Below, one piece after another: positions 34,252 through 44,780 of a stretch of 60,885 nt of DNA. Where the stretch lies: positions 1 to 60,885 of the forward strand of contig JAHENC010000008.1 in the NCBI GenBank assembly GCA_024643365.1, read 5' to 3'. The DNA comes from Crocinitomicaceae bacterium (GTDB lineage: Bacteria > Bacteroidota > Bacteroidia > Flavobacteriales_D > Crocinitomicaceae). Under the pieces are notes generated by a model that was given only the letters and a program-made list of their open reading frames with translations, was not told the origin of the DNA and searched no databases. The position numbers and the translations under genes were made by a program. Numbering within the stretch: the first letter of the stretch is position 1; each line of letters opens with the position of its first letter.

Positions 34252-36540
34252 ATGTCTTATCTCGACGAACTGAACGACAGTCAACGCGTAGCAGTTGAAC
34301 ATATCTATGGTGCAACAATGGTCATTGCAGGCGCTGGATCCGGAAAAACAAGGGTCCTCACCTACCGCATTGCATACATGATGGAACAAGGCATCGATCC
34401 CTTTAATATTCTCGCATTAACCTTTACAAATAAGGCTGCGAAAGAAATGACGGAGCGTATTGGTAAAATTGTTGGCGGCGGTGAAGCGAAAAACATTTCC
34501 ATGGGCACCTTTCACTCGGTTTTCTCCAAATTGCTTCGTTTTAACGCAGATCGAATTGGTTTCCCGAATAACTTCACGATTTACGATACGCAAGATTCCA
34601 AAAGTCTTTTAAAAGATATCATCAAGGAGTTTAATTTGGATGACAAAACATATAAGGTAAATCAGGTTTTTGGAAGGATTTCCGCAGCGAAAAATAATTT
34701 AGTTTCTCCAGAAGCATATCAAGGAAACGAAGAAATTCAATTGGAGGATAAACAAACGCGTCGTCCAGAAATTGGTCGCATCTACCAATCCTATGCGAAT
34801 CGCTGTCAGAAAGCTGGAACAATGGACTTTGATGATTTATTGTATTACACGAATGTTTTACTCCGTGATTTTCCAGATGTGCTGCATTACTACCAACAAA
34901 AGTTTCAATACATTTTGGTGGATGAGTACCAGGATACGAACTATGCACAGTACTTAATTGTCAAAAAACTAGCTGCTGCGTATCAAAATATTTGTGTTGT
35001 AGGCGATGATGCCCAAAGTATTTACTCCTTCCGAGGTGCGAATATTCAAAACATATTGAATTTCCGAAAAGACTATCCCGATTTCGCCCTTTACAAATTG
35101 GAGCAAAATTACCGAAGTACAAAGACCATTGTTGAGGCAGCGAATAGTGTGATCAAAAAAAATAAGGATCAAATTTTTAAAAACGTTTGGACTGACAACC
35201 AAGAAGGTGGTAAAATAAAAGTTGTACGATCCTTAACAGACAATGAAGAAGGACGTACCATCGCGAATGCCATTTTTGACTTAAAACAAAGTCAAAGTTC
35301 CACCTTTAATGACTTTGCGATTTTATACCGCACCAATAAACAATCCCGTGCGTTTGAGGAGGCATTGCGTAAATTGAATGTACCTTATCGTATTTACGGA
35401 GGACTTTCCTTTTACCAGCGAAAGGAAATCAAAGACTTACTCGCCTACTTTCGCTTAACCGCGAATCAGAAGGATGAAGAAGCGCTAAAACGCGTAATCA
35501 ATTATCCTAAACGAGGAATTGGAAAAACAAGTTTAGAGAACATCATTATTTCTGCCAATCGTTATAACGTCACCATGTGGGATGTTATGAATGATTTCGA
35601 CGCCTATCCTACGGATGTCAATCAAGGAACGAAATCGAAAATCTATGAGTTTGTGACGATGGTTCAAAGTTTTAGTGCGGAACTGAATAAACTGAATGCC
35701 TTTGACCTCGCAGATCGTATTGCAAAGTCTTCTGGCATCATGAGAGAACTACTCAGTGAAAAGGAAAAAGGACCGGAAGAGGTGGAGCGTCTACAAAATA
35801 TCGAAGAACTCTTAGCCGGAATACAAGAATTCACCAAATCATCAGATGACGACGAGTTTAAATCGCTTTCCGACTTCATGATTGAGGTAGCGCTTTTAAC
35901 CGATGCCGACGAGGATAAAGGGGAAGAACGAAACCATGTTTCCTTGATGACCATACACTCGAGCAAAGGACTAGAGTTCCCTCACATTTTTATTGTCGGA
36001 CTTGAAGAAAATTTATTCCCTTCTTTGATGGCCTTAAATTCTCGATCAGAATTGGAGGAAGAACGACGTTTATTTTATGTTGCACTAACAAGAGGCATGG
36101 AATCCTGCTTGCTATCGTATGCTAGTTCTCGATTTACATGGGGACAACCCGTTGTCTGCGAACCAAGTCGCTTCATTGACGAAATTGATGCTACTTATTT
36201 ACAATTTGAACAACGCAATCGTCCCTCAGGAGGTCGCTCAATGATGGGCGGTGGATTTACCGAACGCCCTTTCTCCGGTGGACTAAACAAACCAATGGGA
36301 AGTCAATCCGGACAACCACTCCGCTCTTTAAAAGAAGTATCTCAAACAAATCCAACGAACAAATCTGGAGAATTAGACATCAAAGTTGGCTACAATGTGG
36401 AACACGATCGCTTCGGCAAAGGAAAAGTAACCAAAATGGAGGGTTCAGGTGCAGATAAAAAAGCGACAATTTTCTTTCCGCATCACGGAAGTAAAACGGT
36501 ATTACTTCGCTTTGCGAATTTGACGGTATTGGAGGATTGA
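34252..36540 (+). CDS. pcrA: ATP-dependent DNA helicase, PcrA/UvrD family
   Basis: A superfamily 1A helicase of 762 residues that unwinds DNA 3' to 5' in repair and replication. The Q motif region is LNDSQRVAVEH, Walker A is AGAGSGKTR (about 26-34), and ALTFTNKAAKEM is motif Ia. Motif II is VDEYQDTN, motif III GDDAQSIYSFRGA, motif V MTIHSSKGLEFPHIF, and motif VI RRLFYVALTR. The C-terminal 50 residues (KVGYNVEHDRFGKGKV) form the Tudor-like domain of PcrA. The gene ends one base before the convergent neighbour, with no terminator between them. Confidence 0.96.
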   Translation: MSYLDELNDSQRVAVEHIYGATMVIAGAGSGKTRVLTYRIAYMMEQGIDPFNILALTFTNKAAKEMTERIGKIVGGGEAKNISMGTFHSVFSKLLRFNADRIGFPNNFTIYDTQDSKSLLKDIIKEFNLDDKTYKVNQVFGRISAAKNNLVSPEAYQGNEEIQLEDKQTRRPEIGRIYQSYANRCQKAGTMDFDDLLYYTNVLLRDFPDVLHYYQQKFQYILVDEYQDTNYAQYLIVKKLAAAYQNICVVGDDAQSIYSFRGANIQNILNFRKDYPDFALYKLEQNYRSTKTIVEAANSVIKKNKDQIFKNVWTDNQEGGKIKVVRSLTDNEEGRTIANAIFDLKQSQSSTFNDFAILYRTNKQSRAFEEALRKLNVPYRIYGGLSFYQRKEIKDLLAYFRLTANQKDEEALKRVINYPKRGIGKTSLENIIISANRYNVTMWDVMNDFDAYPTDVNQGTKSKIYEFVTMVQSFSAELNKLNAFDLADRIAKSSGIMRELLSEKEKGPEEVERLQNIEELLAGIQEFTKSSDDDEFKSLSDFMIEVALLTDADEDKGEERNHVSLMTIHSSKGLEFPHIFIVGLEENLFPSLMALNSRSELEEERRLFYVALTRGMESCLLSYASSRFTWGQPVVCEPSRFIDEIDATYLQFEQRNRPSGGRSMMGGGFTERPFSGGLNKPMGSQSGQPLRSLKEVSQTNPTNKSGELDIKVGYNVEHDRFGKGKVTKMEGSGADKKATIFFPHHGSKTVLLRFANLTVLED

Positions 36541-36541
36541 T

Positions 36542-38308
36542 TTATAGCTTAATGATTGGAAACGTTTCATGGATCCGGTTAAAAGTCAAAAAGTAAATTC
36601 CAGGATCTAAGGAATTTAAATTGACGGTCATTGTTGTGGTATTCATCGACGAAGAAAAAATAACCCTGCCTTGAAAATCAAGAATTTGATAATTGTCATT
36701 TAAATTAAAGTCAGAATTGACTTCAAGGATACCACTTGTAGGATTTGGAAATATCTTTAGGTTGGGCTTTAAAAATTCCATTTGTCCAGAATCTGAATTT
36801 CCACAAGCATTCGCAAAATAATTATTCATCGAATATCTGTAAGCCGCGGGGATATTCGCGGTACCTGGAGGGATGCCACTACCGATTTGCATCCACATTC
36901 CATTGGAGACAAAATCAGGAATAGACGTATACGCAAAAGATGTGTCTGGTATATTGGAAGTACCTGAAGGAGTGATGGTCCCTTTATTGTTATTTCCATA
37001 TAAAAAATGTCCAGTCCCATTGATGGTATAATTCACAAAACTATATGGAAAGCTACTATTCGTAATTTCATTCCCAATAATGATTTGATTCGGTGATGTT
37101 GCATCGCTAAAAAACACACCATAAAGTGTACTTAGATTTCGGTAAAAAACATTATCCGGACCGTTTGCACCATGTGAATTATCAATGACAATATTATCTA
37201 CTTTGTTTTGTTCAAACAAATTGGCATATACGTAATTTCCATGAAGAACGAGTTCACCTGCCGATGTCGTTGTTAAGAGTGGATTCGCATTCGTCCAATT
37301 TGGATTCACTGCAAAATTAAACGAGGAGACATTTCCATTGGCTCCAGCCTGCAAAAGAATTGCATGTCGCAAGTGATCAAAAATATTATCCTCAATGCGA
37401 CATTCGTTTGTTGTAAAGTGCATGACTACACCATATGCCCTTCCACCTTCCCCATAATCGAAAGCATCTTTAAAAAAGGATTTGCGAACGACAACATTGG
37501 AACAACTGCTTAATTCCACATGCGCAAAAGTGCACTTGACGGAAGATATTCCATCTATGTACGAATGAACAGTATTTGTAAATGCAATGGAACTAGCTTG
37601 TTCCGGAGCAGTATCATCCAATCGTTCTATAGACAGACATCGAATACCTATATGCTCATTTGGGATTAACTTTGTTACTTTGGGCGATCTTAATAAATCA
37701 TAATTCATTCGAAGAGGTGAATGCAAATGGAGCGTATCACCACTTACTTGATCAATCTGAACAATTTGTCCGACAGACCCAATTGCCCAAGATGAGTAAA
37801 CTAAATCTGAATCCACTTGTGAAAGCCGAATCCAATCTCCAGCTACAAACCCATGATTCGAATTAATAATTATTGAATTTGAGTTCTTTATTGCTGTTTG
37901 TTGAAAGAATGAACTAAACGATGTCAAAGCTTGACCATTTGATTGAATTGCACTCCCCGTCCCTCCTAATTGAAAAACAAAATGCGTTTGATTCGCACCT
38001 TCTCCCTCTAGGATCACATTGCTACCTAGCTGAATAGTTTCATTGAAAAGAAATGTTCCAGCAGGAAAATGAATGCGTATGGATTGACCTGTATTCGCCA
38101 TTAAGATTGAATCTAACAAAACATCGTTAGCTTGATTTCCAAATTCATCGATGGAGTAATCCTGCATATTGATTAGTAAAAAACCAGATTCATTCCATTC
38201 CTCCGACCCCGCTATTTTCCAATCAACGAAACGATTTGTAGGAAAGATGGATTGCGCCTTCAGAACAAAAGAACATATGAATGAAATAAGAAAAACAATG
38301 TGTTTCAT
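36542..38308 (-). CDS. Secreted right-handed beta-helix protein with T9SS sorting domain
   Basis: The 588-residue protein has a signal peptide (about 1-18, ending LKAQ). Its middle resembles pectate-lyase or GH28-type parallel beta-helices: IRIHFPAGTFLFNETIQL and GSNVILEGEGANQTHFVF near residues 77-112, then many short turns with Asn ladders (SCSNVVVRKS, CRIEDNIFDHL). A T9SS type A domain closes the protein (about 510-588), with IFPNPTSGILEV, ILDFQGRV and GIYFLTF. It may cut or bind a polysaccharide, but catalytic residues were not identified. Confidence 0.85.
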   Translation of the reverse strand: MKHIVFLISFICSFVLKAQSIFPTNRFVDWKIAGSEEWNESGFLLINMQDYSIDEFGNQANDVLLDSILMANTGQSIRIHFPAGTFLFNETIQLGSNVILEGEGANQTHFVFQLGGTGSAIQSNGQALTSFSSFFQQTAIKNSNSIIINSNHGFVAGDWIRLSQVDSDLVYSSWAIGSVGQIVQIDQVSGDTLHLHSPLRMNYDLLRSPKVTKLIPNEHIGIRCLSIERLDDTAPEQASSIAFTNTVHSYIDGISSVKCTFAHVELSSCSNVVVRKSFFKDAFDYGEGGRAYGVVMHFTTNECRIEDNIFDHLRHAILLQAGANGNVSSFNFAVNPNWTNANPLLTTTSAGELVLHGNYVYANLFEQNKVDNIVIDNSHGANGPDNVFYRNLSTLYGVFFSDATSPNQIIIGNEITNSSFPYSFVNYTINGTGHFLYGNNNKGTITPSGTSNIPDTSFAYTSIPDFVSNGMWMQIGSGIPPGTANIPAAYRYSMNNYFANACGNSDSGQMEFLKPNLKIFPNPTSGILEVNSDFNLNDNYQILDFQGRVIFSSSMNTTTMTVNLNSLDPGIYFLTFNRIHETFPIIKL

Positions 38309-38336
38309 TTAGTAAATTTAAGTAAATGAACTAAAC

Positions 38337-38366
38337 AAAAAAAGCTCCGATTTCTCGGAGCTTTTT
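38337..38366 (-). terminator. Intrinsic terminator after the giant GEVED gene
   Basis: A GCTCCGA/TCGGAGC stem with a four-base TTTC loop is flanked by A and T runs that extend the pairing. It lies 20 bases beyond the stop codon at 38386. Confidence 0.9.
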
Positions 38367-38385
38367 CATTTGTTCTAATTCAGTG

Positions 38386-41300
38386 TTAGTTTTTCACCAC
38401 TCGAAGCGGTTCTGACATTTCTGAAATACGTAAGTAGTAAATTCCTCTTGCTACGCTAGAGATGTTTACGTTCGTTTCCGTTCCTGTCATATCCCCTGCG
38501 AACACTAATTTCCCTTGTGCATCTACAATACTGTATGTACCGTAAACTGGAGTAGAAGTTTGAATAATGAATGACTCGCTTGTTGGATTCGGATACAATG
38601 TCACATCTGTGATGCTTCCTTCTTCGATACCAACTGTTAATGTCAAGTTGAGGGTAATCGTACTATCACATCCTGAAGCGTTTAGCAATGTTTGTGTGTA
38701 CGTACCTGATTGCGTATAGATCACTTCATTCAATACATAACTGCTATTAGCTGTTGCGTTGATTGTACTTGAAGTTGCTGTTCCCGCTGTAACAGTCACT
38801 ACATCCGAGTTAGCTGTACATCCGTTCAATCCAGTTAACAACGCTGAATACGTTCCAGGTGTAGTTACTGTGATTGATTCGGTTGTTGCAGCGTTACTCC
38901 ATGAGTAAGTGTTATTCGGTTGAGAAGAGATCACTAAAGACTCACCTGGACAAAGGACAGTATTGCCATCTAGCATTAATGAACCTGAAGGAATCTCGTT
39001 TACGTTCACGATTACTTCTGCCGCATCTGAACAACCATTCGCAGCGTATGCTGTTACTACGTATGTTCCAGCTTGAGTAGCTGTAATTGTAGAACCATTG
39101 ATACTTGAGTTCCAGATATAGGTGTTACCACCAGTTCCTGTCAATACAACTGACCCACCTTCACAGAATGTAGTCGCACCACTTGTAGTTATTCCCGCAG
39201 ATGGAACAGGTAAAATTGTAACTGGAATGTTTGCAGAAGTTGAAGTACAACCTAAAGCATTCGTAACAGTCACGTTGTAGTTTCCATCGACACCAGCATT
39301 GATTCCTTGAGTAGTCGCCCCATTGGACCACACGTAAGAAGTACCTGGAGATGCGACCAATGTAACATATGCCCCATCACAAACTGATGTTGGTCCAACC
39401 GCTGTAGCCGTTGCTCCTAAAGTCTGTTGTGCACTCACAATGATTTCGTTTGATACTGCTGAACAACCTGATGCATTCGTAATGGTAACGAAATAGATAC
39501 CTGATGCATTCGCCGTGATGTTTTGTGTAGTTGCACCGTTTGACCATTGGTAAGATGCTCCTGAGTTGGCAGACAATACCACGCTATTTCCATTACAGAA
39601 TGTTGTTGGTCCTGCTGCCGAAATGAACGATGAAGGTAAAGTCCCAATGCTAATTGAAGTTGGTGCAGAAGTACTACTACATCCATTAACATTAGAAACA
39701 GTTACGCCATAGTTTCCTGCAGTTGAAACCGTGATGCTTTGTGTTGTAGATCCGTTAGTCCATGAATATGACGTTGCTGGCGCCGCAGTTAAAGTAACTG
39801 AACCACCTTGACAAATACTCGTTCCAGTTGCAGATACTGTTGCCGCCGGTAATGTATTAACGGACACCATTGTTACAGGTGAAGTAGAAGAACAAGCTCC
39901 ATTTGAAACTTGAACAGAATACGATCCAGCTGCCGTTGCAGAAATCGACTGTGTAGTTTCTCCACCTGGAGACCACAAGTAAGACGAAGCCGTTGGCGCT
40001 GATATCGTTACTGATCCACCTTGACAGAATACAGTTGAACCTGCTACTGTTGTTGCTGCACTTGGAATAGCCGCCACAACTAACGGAGCACTAACAGATG
40101 CCGAACATCCGTTTGCATTCGTGTAAGAATAAGACATATTCGCCGTTCCAATGGAGTTACCAGATACAATTCCTGTAAGCGCATTCACAACAGCAACGTT
40201 TGCGTTAGCACTTGACCAAGTACCACCTGCCGTTGTATTTGTAATTGTTCCTGTTGAACCAATACACACACCGCTCGCACCTGCAATTGGATCCAATACT
40301 GGAAGCGCATGTACAGTGATTGCTTGTGGAGCTGATGTTGTTGAACATCCGTTAGTACCTGTTACTTGAACTGTTACAGGACCAGCAGCACTCACACTTA
40401 CATTTTGTGTTGATGCACCATTTGACCATGTGTATGATACCCCTGGAGAAGAAAGCAAGGATACGTTACCACCTTGACAGAAACTTGTTGATCCAAGCGC
40501 TGAGATTGTAGCAATCGGTGCAGGTAATACATTCACAACAATTGGTGCTGATGTTGCTGAACAACCATTTGAAGCTGTTGCTGACATCGTGTATGATTGT
40601 GAAGATGTTGGACTAGCCACTGGATTCAGAACGTTTGTAGCCGATAATCCTGTTGCTGGAGACCAAACTGGTGTAATAGAAGGACAACCAGAAGCTGTTC
40701 CATTCCATGTTCCGCTTGAATAAGGATAGTAATTGGTAACTAGATTCGTTCCCGCACCATCTGTTATGGTAAAATAAGGCTCATATGGCCAAGAAGCTGC
40801 AGAGAACGTTACCTGAATTGCTTGTCCGTTTGTAGAAGGGAAAGTAAAGGCTAAAGGACCCGCACCAGTTGCTAATGTGATATTTGTTAATACTGGCACA
40901 CCTCCAACAGATACTGTAGCAGTACAACCATTCCATCCATCACCATAGGAATCGTACAAAGTAATTGTTTGAGAACACGTTGTGTTAAATCCAATTGTTC
41001 CGGACAATGTAGTTGTTGATCCAGCACATAAATTCACATTTGAACTTGTTGTCAAAACTGGTGTAGGAAGAACGGTAATTGTTCTAGTAGCCGTTGACGC
41101 TGGACACCATGTTCCAGGATTAGGAACCGTATAGGTCATTGTCGCTGTTCCTGGAGTAGAACCAACTACAACACCACTTAAAGAAGCGATTGTTGCAACT
41201 GCTGAGTTACTTGAAGACCAAGTTCCTCCGGCTGTAGGAGTAGCAAATGCAACTTGTGACCCAGCACAAACAGATTGAATTCCAGTGATTGGCGTGATCG

Positions 41301-44115
41301 CCACCGTACTTTGAACAGTAACCGTTGTAGAAACGGCTCCAGTACTCGTACATCCGGAAGCATTAAGGTAATTGATTGAAACTGTTTTACTTCCACCTGA
41401 CAACCATTGTAATGTTACTGTGTTCGAAGTAGATGTACCTCCTGAAACGATGTTGTAATCAACTCCAGCTGTACCAGGGATTCCCCAAGTATAACTCATC
41501 ATTCCTGATTGTGTTGTGTAAGTGTAGTCAGTTAAAGTACAAGCACTTGTAGCTGGAGTAGCCGTAAACGAAGGACTAAATGGTGCTCCAGCAACGATAT
41601 TTACGTTATAATCTTCTGTTTCACCGTAGTAGTAAGTCGCACATGGATCAATTGTTGAACCAGCAGTAGCATATACACCCCTAATACGCATGCGGTGTAC
41701 TCCAAGTGGAGGTAAACAAGCCAAATTGATTTGGAATGAAATCATTTGAAAAGATGTCGTAGTTGAAGTTGTAGAAAACCCAATCTTTTCCGATGCTTCG
41801 AAAATAAAATTATCATTATAATCTATCCAAGCAGCGAAAGATTGATTGCTAAATGAACCAGCAGTTACTTGTAAGTTATAAGACGTTGCTGCTTGTAATG
41901 TTGGAGCAGCAATGTTTGAATAATATGTGTATGCCGGACCAGTTGTTGCTGTTCCGGAATTATTGTTCAAGGTAGTTGTTGGAATAACAACTGAAGAGAT
42001 TAAATCTCCGTATTGTGTTCCATACACATACGCTGGATTACAATAAGGATTGTACATTACTTGAACTGGAGTAGACGTTCCTGATGATGGTCCATTCGTA
42101 CAAGTTACCACACATTGGTACCATGTTGTTGCAGTAGGTGTTGCCGTATATGTATAAGACGTTGCACCAGTAATGTTTGACCAAGTACCCGTAGCTGAAG
42201 AAGCTGACTGCCATTGGTAGGTAATTCCAGTTCCAGAAGTTGAGTTTTGTAATGTTAAGACAGTTGTTTGTCCTGCAAAAACTGAATTTGGACTCGCAAT
42301 CGTATTTCCAGGCGTTGGTGTACCTGCACATGGAGGTGGAATAGAAATCGTGATACAGTAATCTTCTGTCTCTCCGTAGTAATAAGTATACGTTGCATAG
42401 TTATATGTACCCGGAGTTCCGTAGTTCACATTCACGATACGCATACGTGTTATACCTACCGAAGCCGTTGGAGGAACTACAAAACTTCCTGTTAACGTTT
42501 GATCACCTCCAGCGTTAGCTGGCTGGTAGTAACACAACTCGCCTGCATCTAAGAAATCTCCATCTTGGTTATAGTCAATGTATACTTGAAAGAAGTTACT
42601 TCCAGTACCATAAACACATCCAGTTGACGTCAAACTGAAGTTTGCTACTTGTCCCTGTTGTAAATTTCCTGAACCTACAGATCCAGTATAATTAGAATAT
42701 AGATTCAACTGTGAACCAGGACCTGGTGCAACTGATGTACAAGTTGAGGAGTTATTAATTCCAGCGATAGTCACGTTTGTGATATCGTTGTAATAATTGT
42801 AATAAGGTACACTTGCTGGGTATCCACCACACTGACATTGATTTCCTGCTACAGTGTAGCTTACCACGTTTGATTGATTAGAAGAAGCACTGTATAAACA
42901 TGAAGTTACCAAACGGTAATATAATGTAGAAGCAGTACTTGTTGTGTAGTTAGTTGATGTTGCTCCAACGATATTTGACCATGAAGTAACCCCATTTGGA
43001 GAAGACTGCCATTGGTATGAAATACCTGTTCCGAATGTGAAGTTTGCAGAAGATAAAGTAATGCTCGCATTTGGACAGCCACCTGTTGAAGAAATGGAAG
43101 CTGTACTAGCATTCGGAATTCCAGAACAGTTTACAGCTGCAGCAACTTGAATACAGTAATCTTCTGTTTCACCCCAAGCGTATGTACCTGTTGGTCCAGG
43201 AACGGTTCCTTCCGTAGCAATAACGCGCATTCTCGCTTGGCCAACAGTAGCACCTGCAGGAATCGAAATAGTACCTGAATTGACACCGTTTACAGCTGTT
43301 ATGTTTACCGGGTTTTCATTCGCATCAGCGAAATCGCCATCAATATTAAAGTCGAAGTAAATACGTAAATTAACTCCATACCATCCTCCACAAGTTCCAA
43401 CATTCACACTCCAAGGAATCGATTGACCTGGATTGACAACTGGTGCTGACAATTGCCCAGCATAATTTGAATATTTCTGATTAGCCGAGTTTGCTCCAGG
43501 TGCAGTTGTTGCACATGTAGAAGTATTATTCAATGTCCCAAAAGTAACATTGAAAATTTCTTCATCACCTGTATATGAGGCAGCCGATGCGCCATAGGCA
43601 TTCGCATTAGAACACGTTACAGGACCCGTTGGCGCTGCAGCCGCTTGTCTCCAACGTACTGTATGGCTATTTGAGTTTGTTGTACAATAATATTGTGTCA
43701 CTAAAACTGTTACTTGACCAGTGAAAGTTGCTACCCATAAAATTTTTGGACTTGCACCACAAAGGTCGTCACTGTAACATAATATAGTATTTGACATGTT
43801 GCGTAATGTCAACTGTCCATCAGATGTTGGATTTGTTGCACCGTCAGCAGTACAAAGAGACCACTCATAAGTATTCCCGCTAGTTACGTTGTATGTATTG
43901 TATTCACCACCGTATGTTCCAGCAACTGAATTGACAAATGTAGCAGAAGTTGTTGATTGAGCTGCTCCCCAAGAGGAACCTACCAAAGTACATCCTCCAG
44001 TTGAACATTGCCCAGCTTGTCCTAGGGTTACCTTCGAAACAAAGAGGGAAAATACCGCCACGAAAATTGGCAGTATAAAGCGACTCACAAATTGCATTGA
44101 GTATTTGTTTTTCAT
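38386..44115 (-). CDS. 1909-residue T9SS-secreted protein with GEVED and Ig-like repeats
   Basis: A very large surface protein with a signal peptide (about 1-32). It has three GEVED domains, each ending in a YxWGETEDYCI- or YYGETEDY-type signature, near residues 318, 585 and 835, with Ig-like linkers between them. A cysteine-flanked DSYGDGWNGC domain follows at about 1055. Residues about 1190-1790 contain at least seven Ig-like repeats of about 65-70 residues, each with an FCxGGxVxL-type start, a YxWSNGATTQxI core and a VTNxNGC end. The T9SS type A domain (about 1830-1909) has TLYPNPTSESFIIQ and GIYYLRI. An adhesin or matrix role is inferred. A small secreted companion gene lies 30 bases upstream. 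Confidence 0.9.
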   Translation of the reverse strand: MKNKYSMQFVSRFILPIFVAVFSLFVSKVTLGQAGQCSTGGCTLVGSSWGAAQSTTSATFVNSVAGTYGGEYNTYNVTSGNTYEWSLCTADGATNPTSDGQLTLRNMSNTILCYSDDLCGASPKILWVATFTGQVTVLVTQYYCTTNSNSHTVRWRQAAAAPTGPVTCSNANAYGASAASYTGDEEIFNVTFGTLNNTSTCATTAPGANSANQKYSNYAGQLSAPVVNPGQSIPWSVNVGTCGGWYGVNLRIYFDFNIDGDFADANENPVNITAVNGVNSGTISIPAGATVGQARMRVIATEGTVPGPTGTYAWGETEDYCIQVAAAVNCSGIPNASTASISSTGGCPNASITLSSANFTFGTGISYQWQSSPNGVTSWSNIVGATSTNYTTSTASTLYYRLVTSCLYSASSNQSNVVSYTVAGNQCQCGGYPASVPYYNYYNDITNVTIAGINNSSTCTSVAPGPGSQLNLYSNYTGSVGSGNLQQGQVANFSLTSTGCVYGTGSNFFQVYIDYNQDGDFLDAGELCYYQPANAGGDQTLTGSFVVPPTASVGITRMRIVNVNYGTPGTYNYATYTYYYGETEDYCITISIPPPCAGTPTPGNTIASPNSVFAGQTTVLTLQNSTSGTGITYQWQSASSATGTWSNITGATSYTYTATPTATTWYQCVVTCTNGPSSGTSTPVQVMYNPYCNPAYVYGTQYGDLISSVVIPTTTLNNNSGTATTGPAYTYYSNIAAPTLQAATSYNLQVTAGSFSNQSFAAWIDYNDNFIFEASEKIGFSTTSTTTSFQMISFQINLACLPPLGVHRMRIRGVYATAGSTIDPCATYYYGETEDYNVNIVAGAPFSPSFTATPATSACTLTDYTYTTQSGMMSYTWGIPGTAGVDYNIVSGGTSTSNTVTLQWLSGGSKTVSINYLNASGCTSTGAVSTTVTVQSTVAITPITGIQSVCAGSQVAFATPTAGGTWSSSNSAVATIASLSGVVVGSTPGTATMTYTVPNPGTWCPASTATRTITVLPTPVLTTSSNVNLCAGSTTTLSGTIGFNTTCSQTITLYDSYGDGWNGCTATVSVGGVPVLTNITLATGAGPLAFTFPSTNGQAIQVTFSAASWPYEPYFTITDGAGTNLVTNYYPYSSGTWNGTASGCPSITPVWSPATGLSATNVLNPVASPTSSQSYTMSATASNGCSATSAPIVVNVLPAPIATISALGSTSFCQGGNVSLLSSPGVSYTWSNGASTQNVSVSAAGPVTVQVTGTNGCSTTSAPQAITVHALPVLDPIAGASGVCIGSTGTITNTTAGGTWSSANANVAVVNALTGIVSGNSIGTANMSYSYTNANGCSASVSAPLVVAAIPSAATTVAGSTVFCQGGSVTISAPTASSYLWSPGGETTQSISATAAGSYSVQVSNGACSSTSPVTMVSVNTLPAATVSATGTSICQGGSVTLTAAPATSYSWTNGSTTQSITVSTAGNYGVTVSNVNGCSSTSAPTSISIGTLPSSFISAAGPTTFCNGNSVVLSANSGASYQWSNGATTQNITANASGIYFVTITNASGCSAVSNEIIVSAQQTLGATATAVGPTSVCDGAYVTLVASPGTSYVWSNGATTQGINAGVDGNYNVTVTNALGCTSTSANIPVTILPVPSAGITTSGATTFCEGGSVVLTGTGGNTYIWNSSINGSTITATQAGTYVVTAYAANGCSDAAEVIVNVNEIPSGSLMLDGNTVLCPGESLVISSQPNNTYSWSNAATTESITVTTPGTYSALLTGLNGCTANSDVVTVTAGTATSSTINATANSSYVLNEVIYTQSGTYTQTLLNASGCDSTITLNLTLTVGIEEGSITDVTLYPNPTSESFIIQTSTPVYGTYSIVDAQGKLVFAGDMTGTETNVNISSVARGIYYLRISEMSEPLRVVKN

Positions 44116-44145
44116 TTTATTATTATTAATTATTTAAAAAATCAA

Positions 44146-44568
44146 TTAGTTGGATTCTCCTAATCGGTAAAGAATGGTATTTAAAAGACCGTCGAAATAA
44201 ACTACTTCTTCCGGAAAATCCAAAACCCAACGTTCTACCTTTTTACGATCAGCATCAAGCGCCGAACTTCCAGGATAATTTGGACAAAGTTTTTTAAGCT
44301 TCAAATCCAACTCGTTTGACACCTGTGACAATTTAGCCATTTGATTGTTTGACGACGCAAAAGCATAGATGCGCATTTGAAAATCACTGACTTGCTGAGC
44401 TTTTTCAAGAGCTAGTTCATCGTTGTTGAAGAAAGGCAATTCCTCCATTGGAACGGGTACATAAACCTCTGGTTCAATGTGTGCTTTTTGCGAAAAAACG
44501 AAATTCGTCAAACACAAAAATGCAAATAACAATAAACTCACAGGACTAATCTTTTTGAGGTAATTCAT
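44146..44568 (-). CDS. Small secreted protein of unknown function
   Basis: The 140-residue protein has a signal peptide (about 1-26, ending FVFSQ). The mature part is mostly helical and charged, with LALEKAQQVSDFQMRIYAFAS and ELDLKLKKLCPNYP, and no known family was recognised. It is the first gene before the giant GEVED protein on the same strand, separated by 30 bases, so they are probably co-transcribed. It might assist folding or localisation of the large protein, but nothing in the sequence shows that. Confidence 0.7.
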   Translation of the reverse strand: MNYLKKISPVSLLLFAFLCLTNFVFSQKAHIEPEVYVPVPMEELPFFNNDELALEKAQQVSDFQMRIYAFASSNNQMAKLSQVSNELDLKLKKLCPNYPGSSALDADRKKVERWVLDFPEEVVYFDGLLNTILYRLGESN

Positions 44569-44605
44569 AAGGAAAAGTTTATAGATTAAATTAGTTTTAG
44601 TGTCC

Positions 44606-44636
44606 GAAAATTAGGGATAAATCGTGTTTTAATCAA
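44606..44636 (-). promoter_or_regulatory. Candidate promoter for the small secreted gene and the giant GEVED gene
   Basis: On the minus strand a TTG (44636-44634) is followed after 20 bases by TAATTTTC, one base from TAnnTTTG. It lies about 37 bases before the ATG at 44568. Confidence 0.4.
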
Positions 44637-44678
44637 AATTGTTGAAAACTATCCATTGGCTTATAAACATTTAGGTTG

Positions 44679-44714
44679 TTTCATTGATTATTTGCAATGT
44701 TTCATCGAATATTT
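44679..44714 (+). repeat. Direct repeat of a 15-base motif with 21-base period
   Basis: TTTCATTGATTATTT (44679-44693) recurs as TTTCATCGAATATTT (44700-44714). The 21-base period equals two turns of the helix. It lies about 65-100 bases before the phosphoesterase start, so it may be a regulator binding site. Confidence 0.5.
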
Positions 44715-44780
44715 AATAATTTCTTCATAAGATGCTAACAATCGTTTCTTTTGTAATTTTATCATCTAAAATTGCTCATT

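Noticed and set aside
36541..36541. Terminator between the PcrA-like gene and the beta-helix gene
   Set aside because: Only one base separates the two convergent stop codons, and no hairpin was found there.
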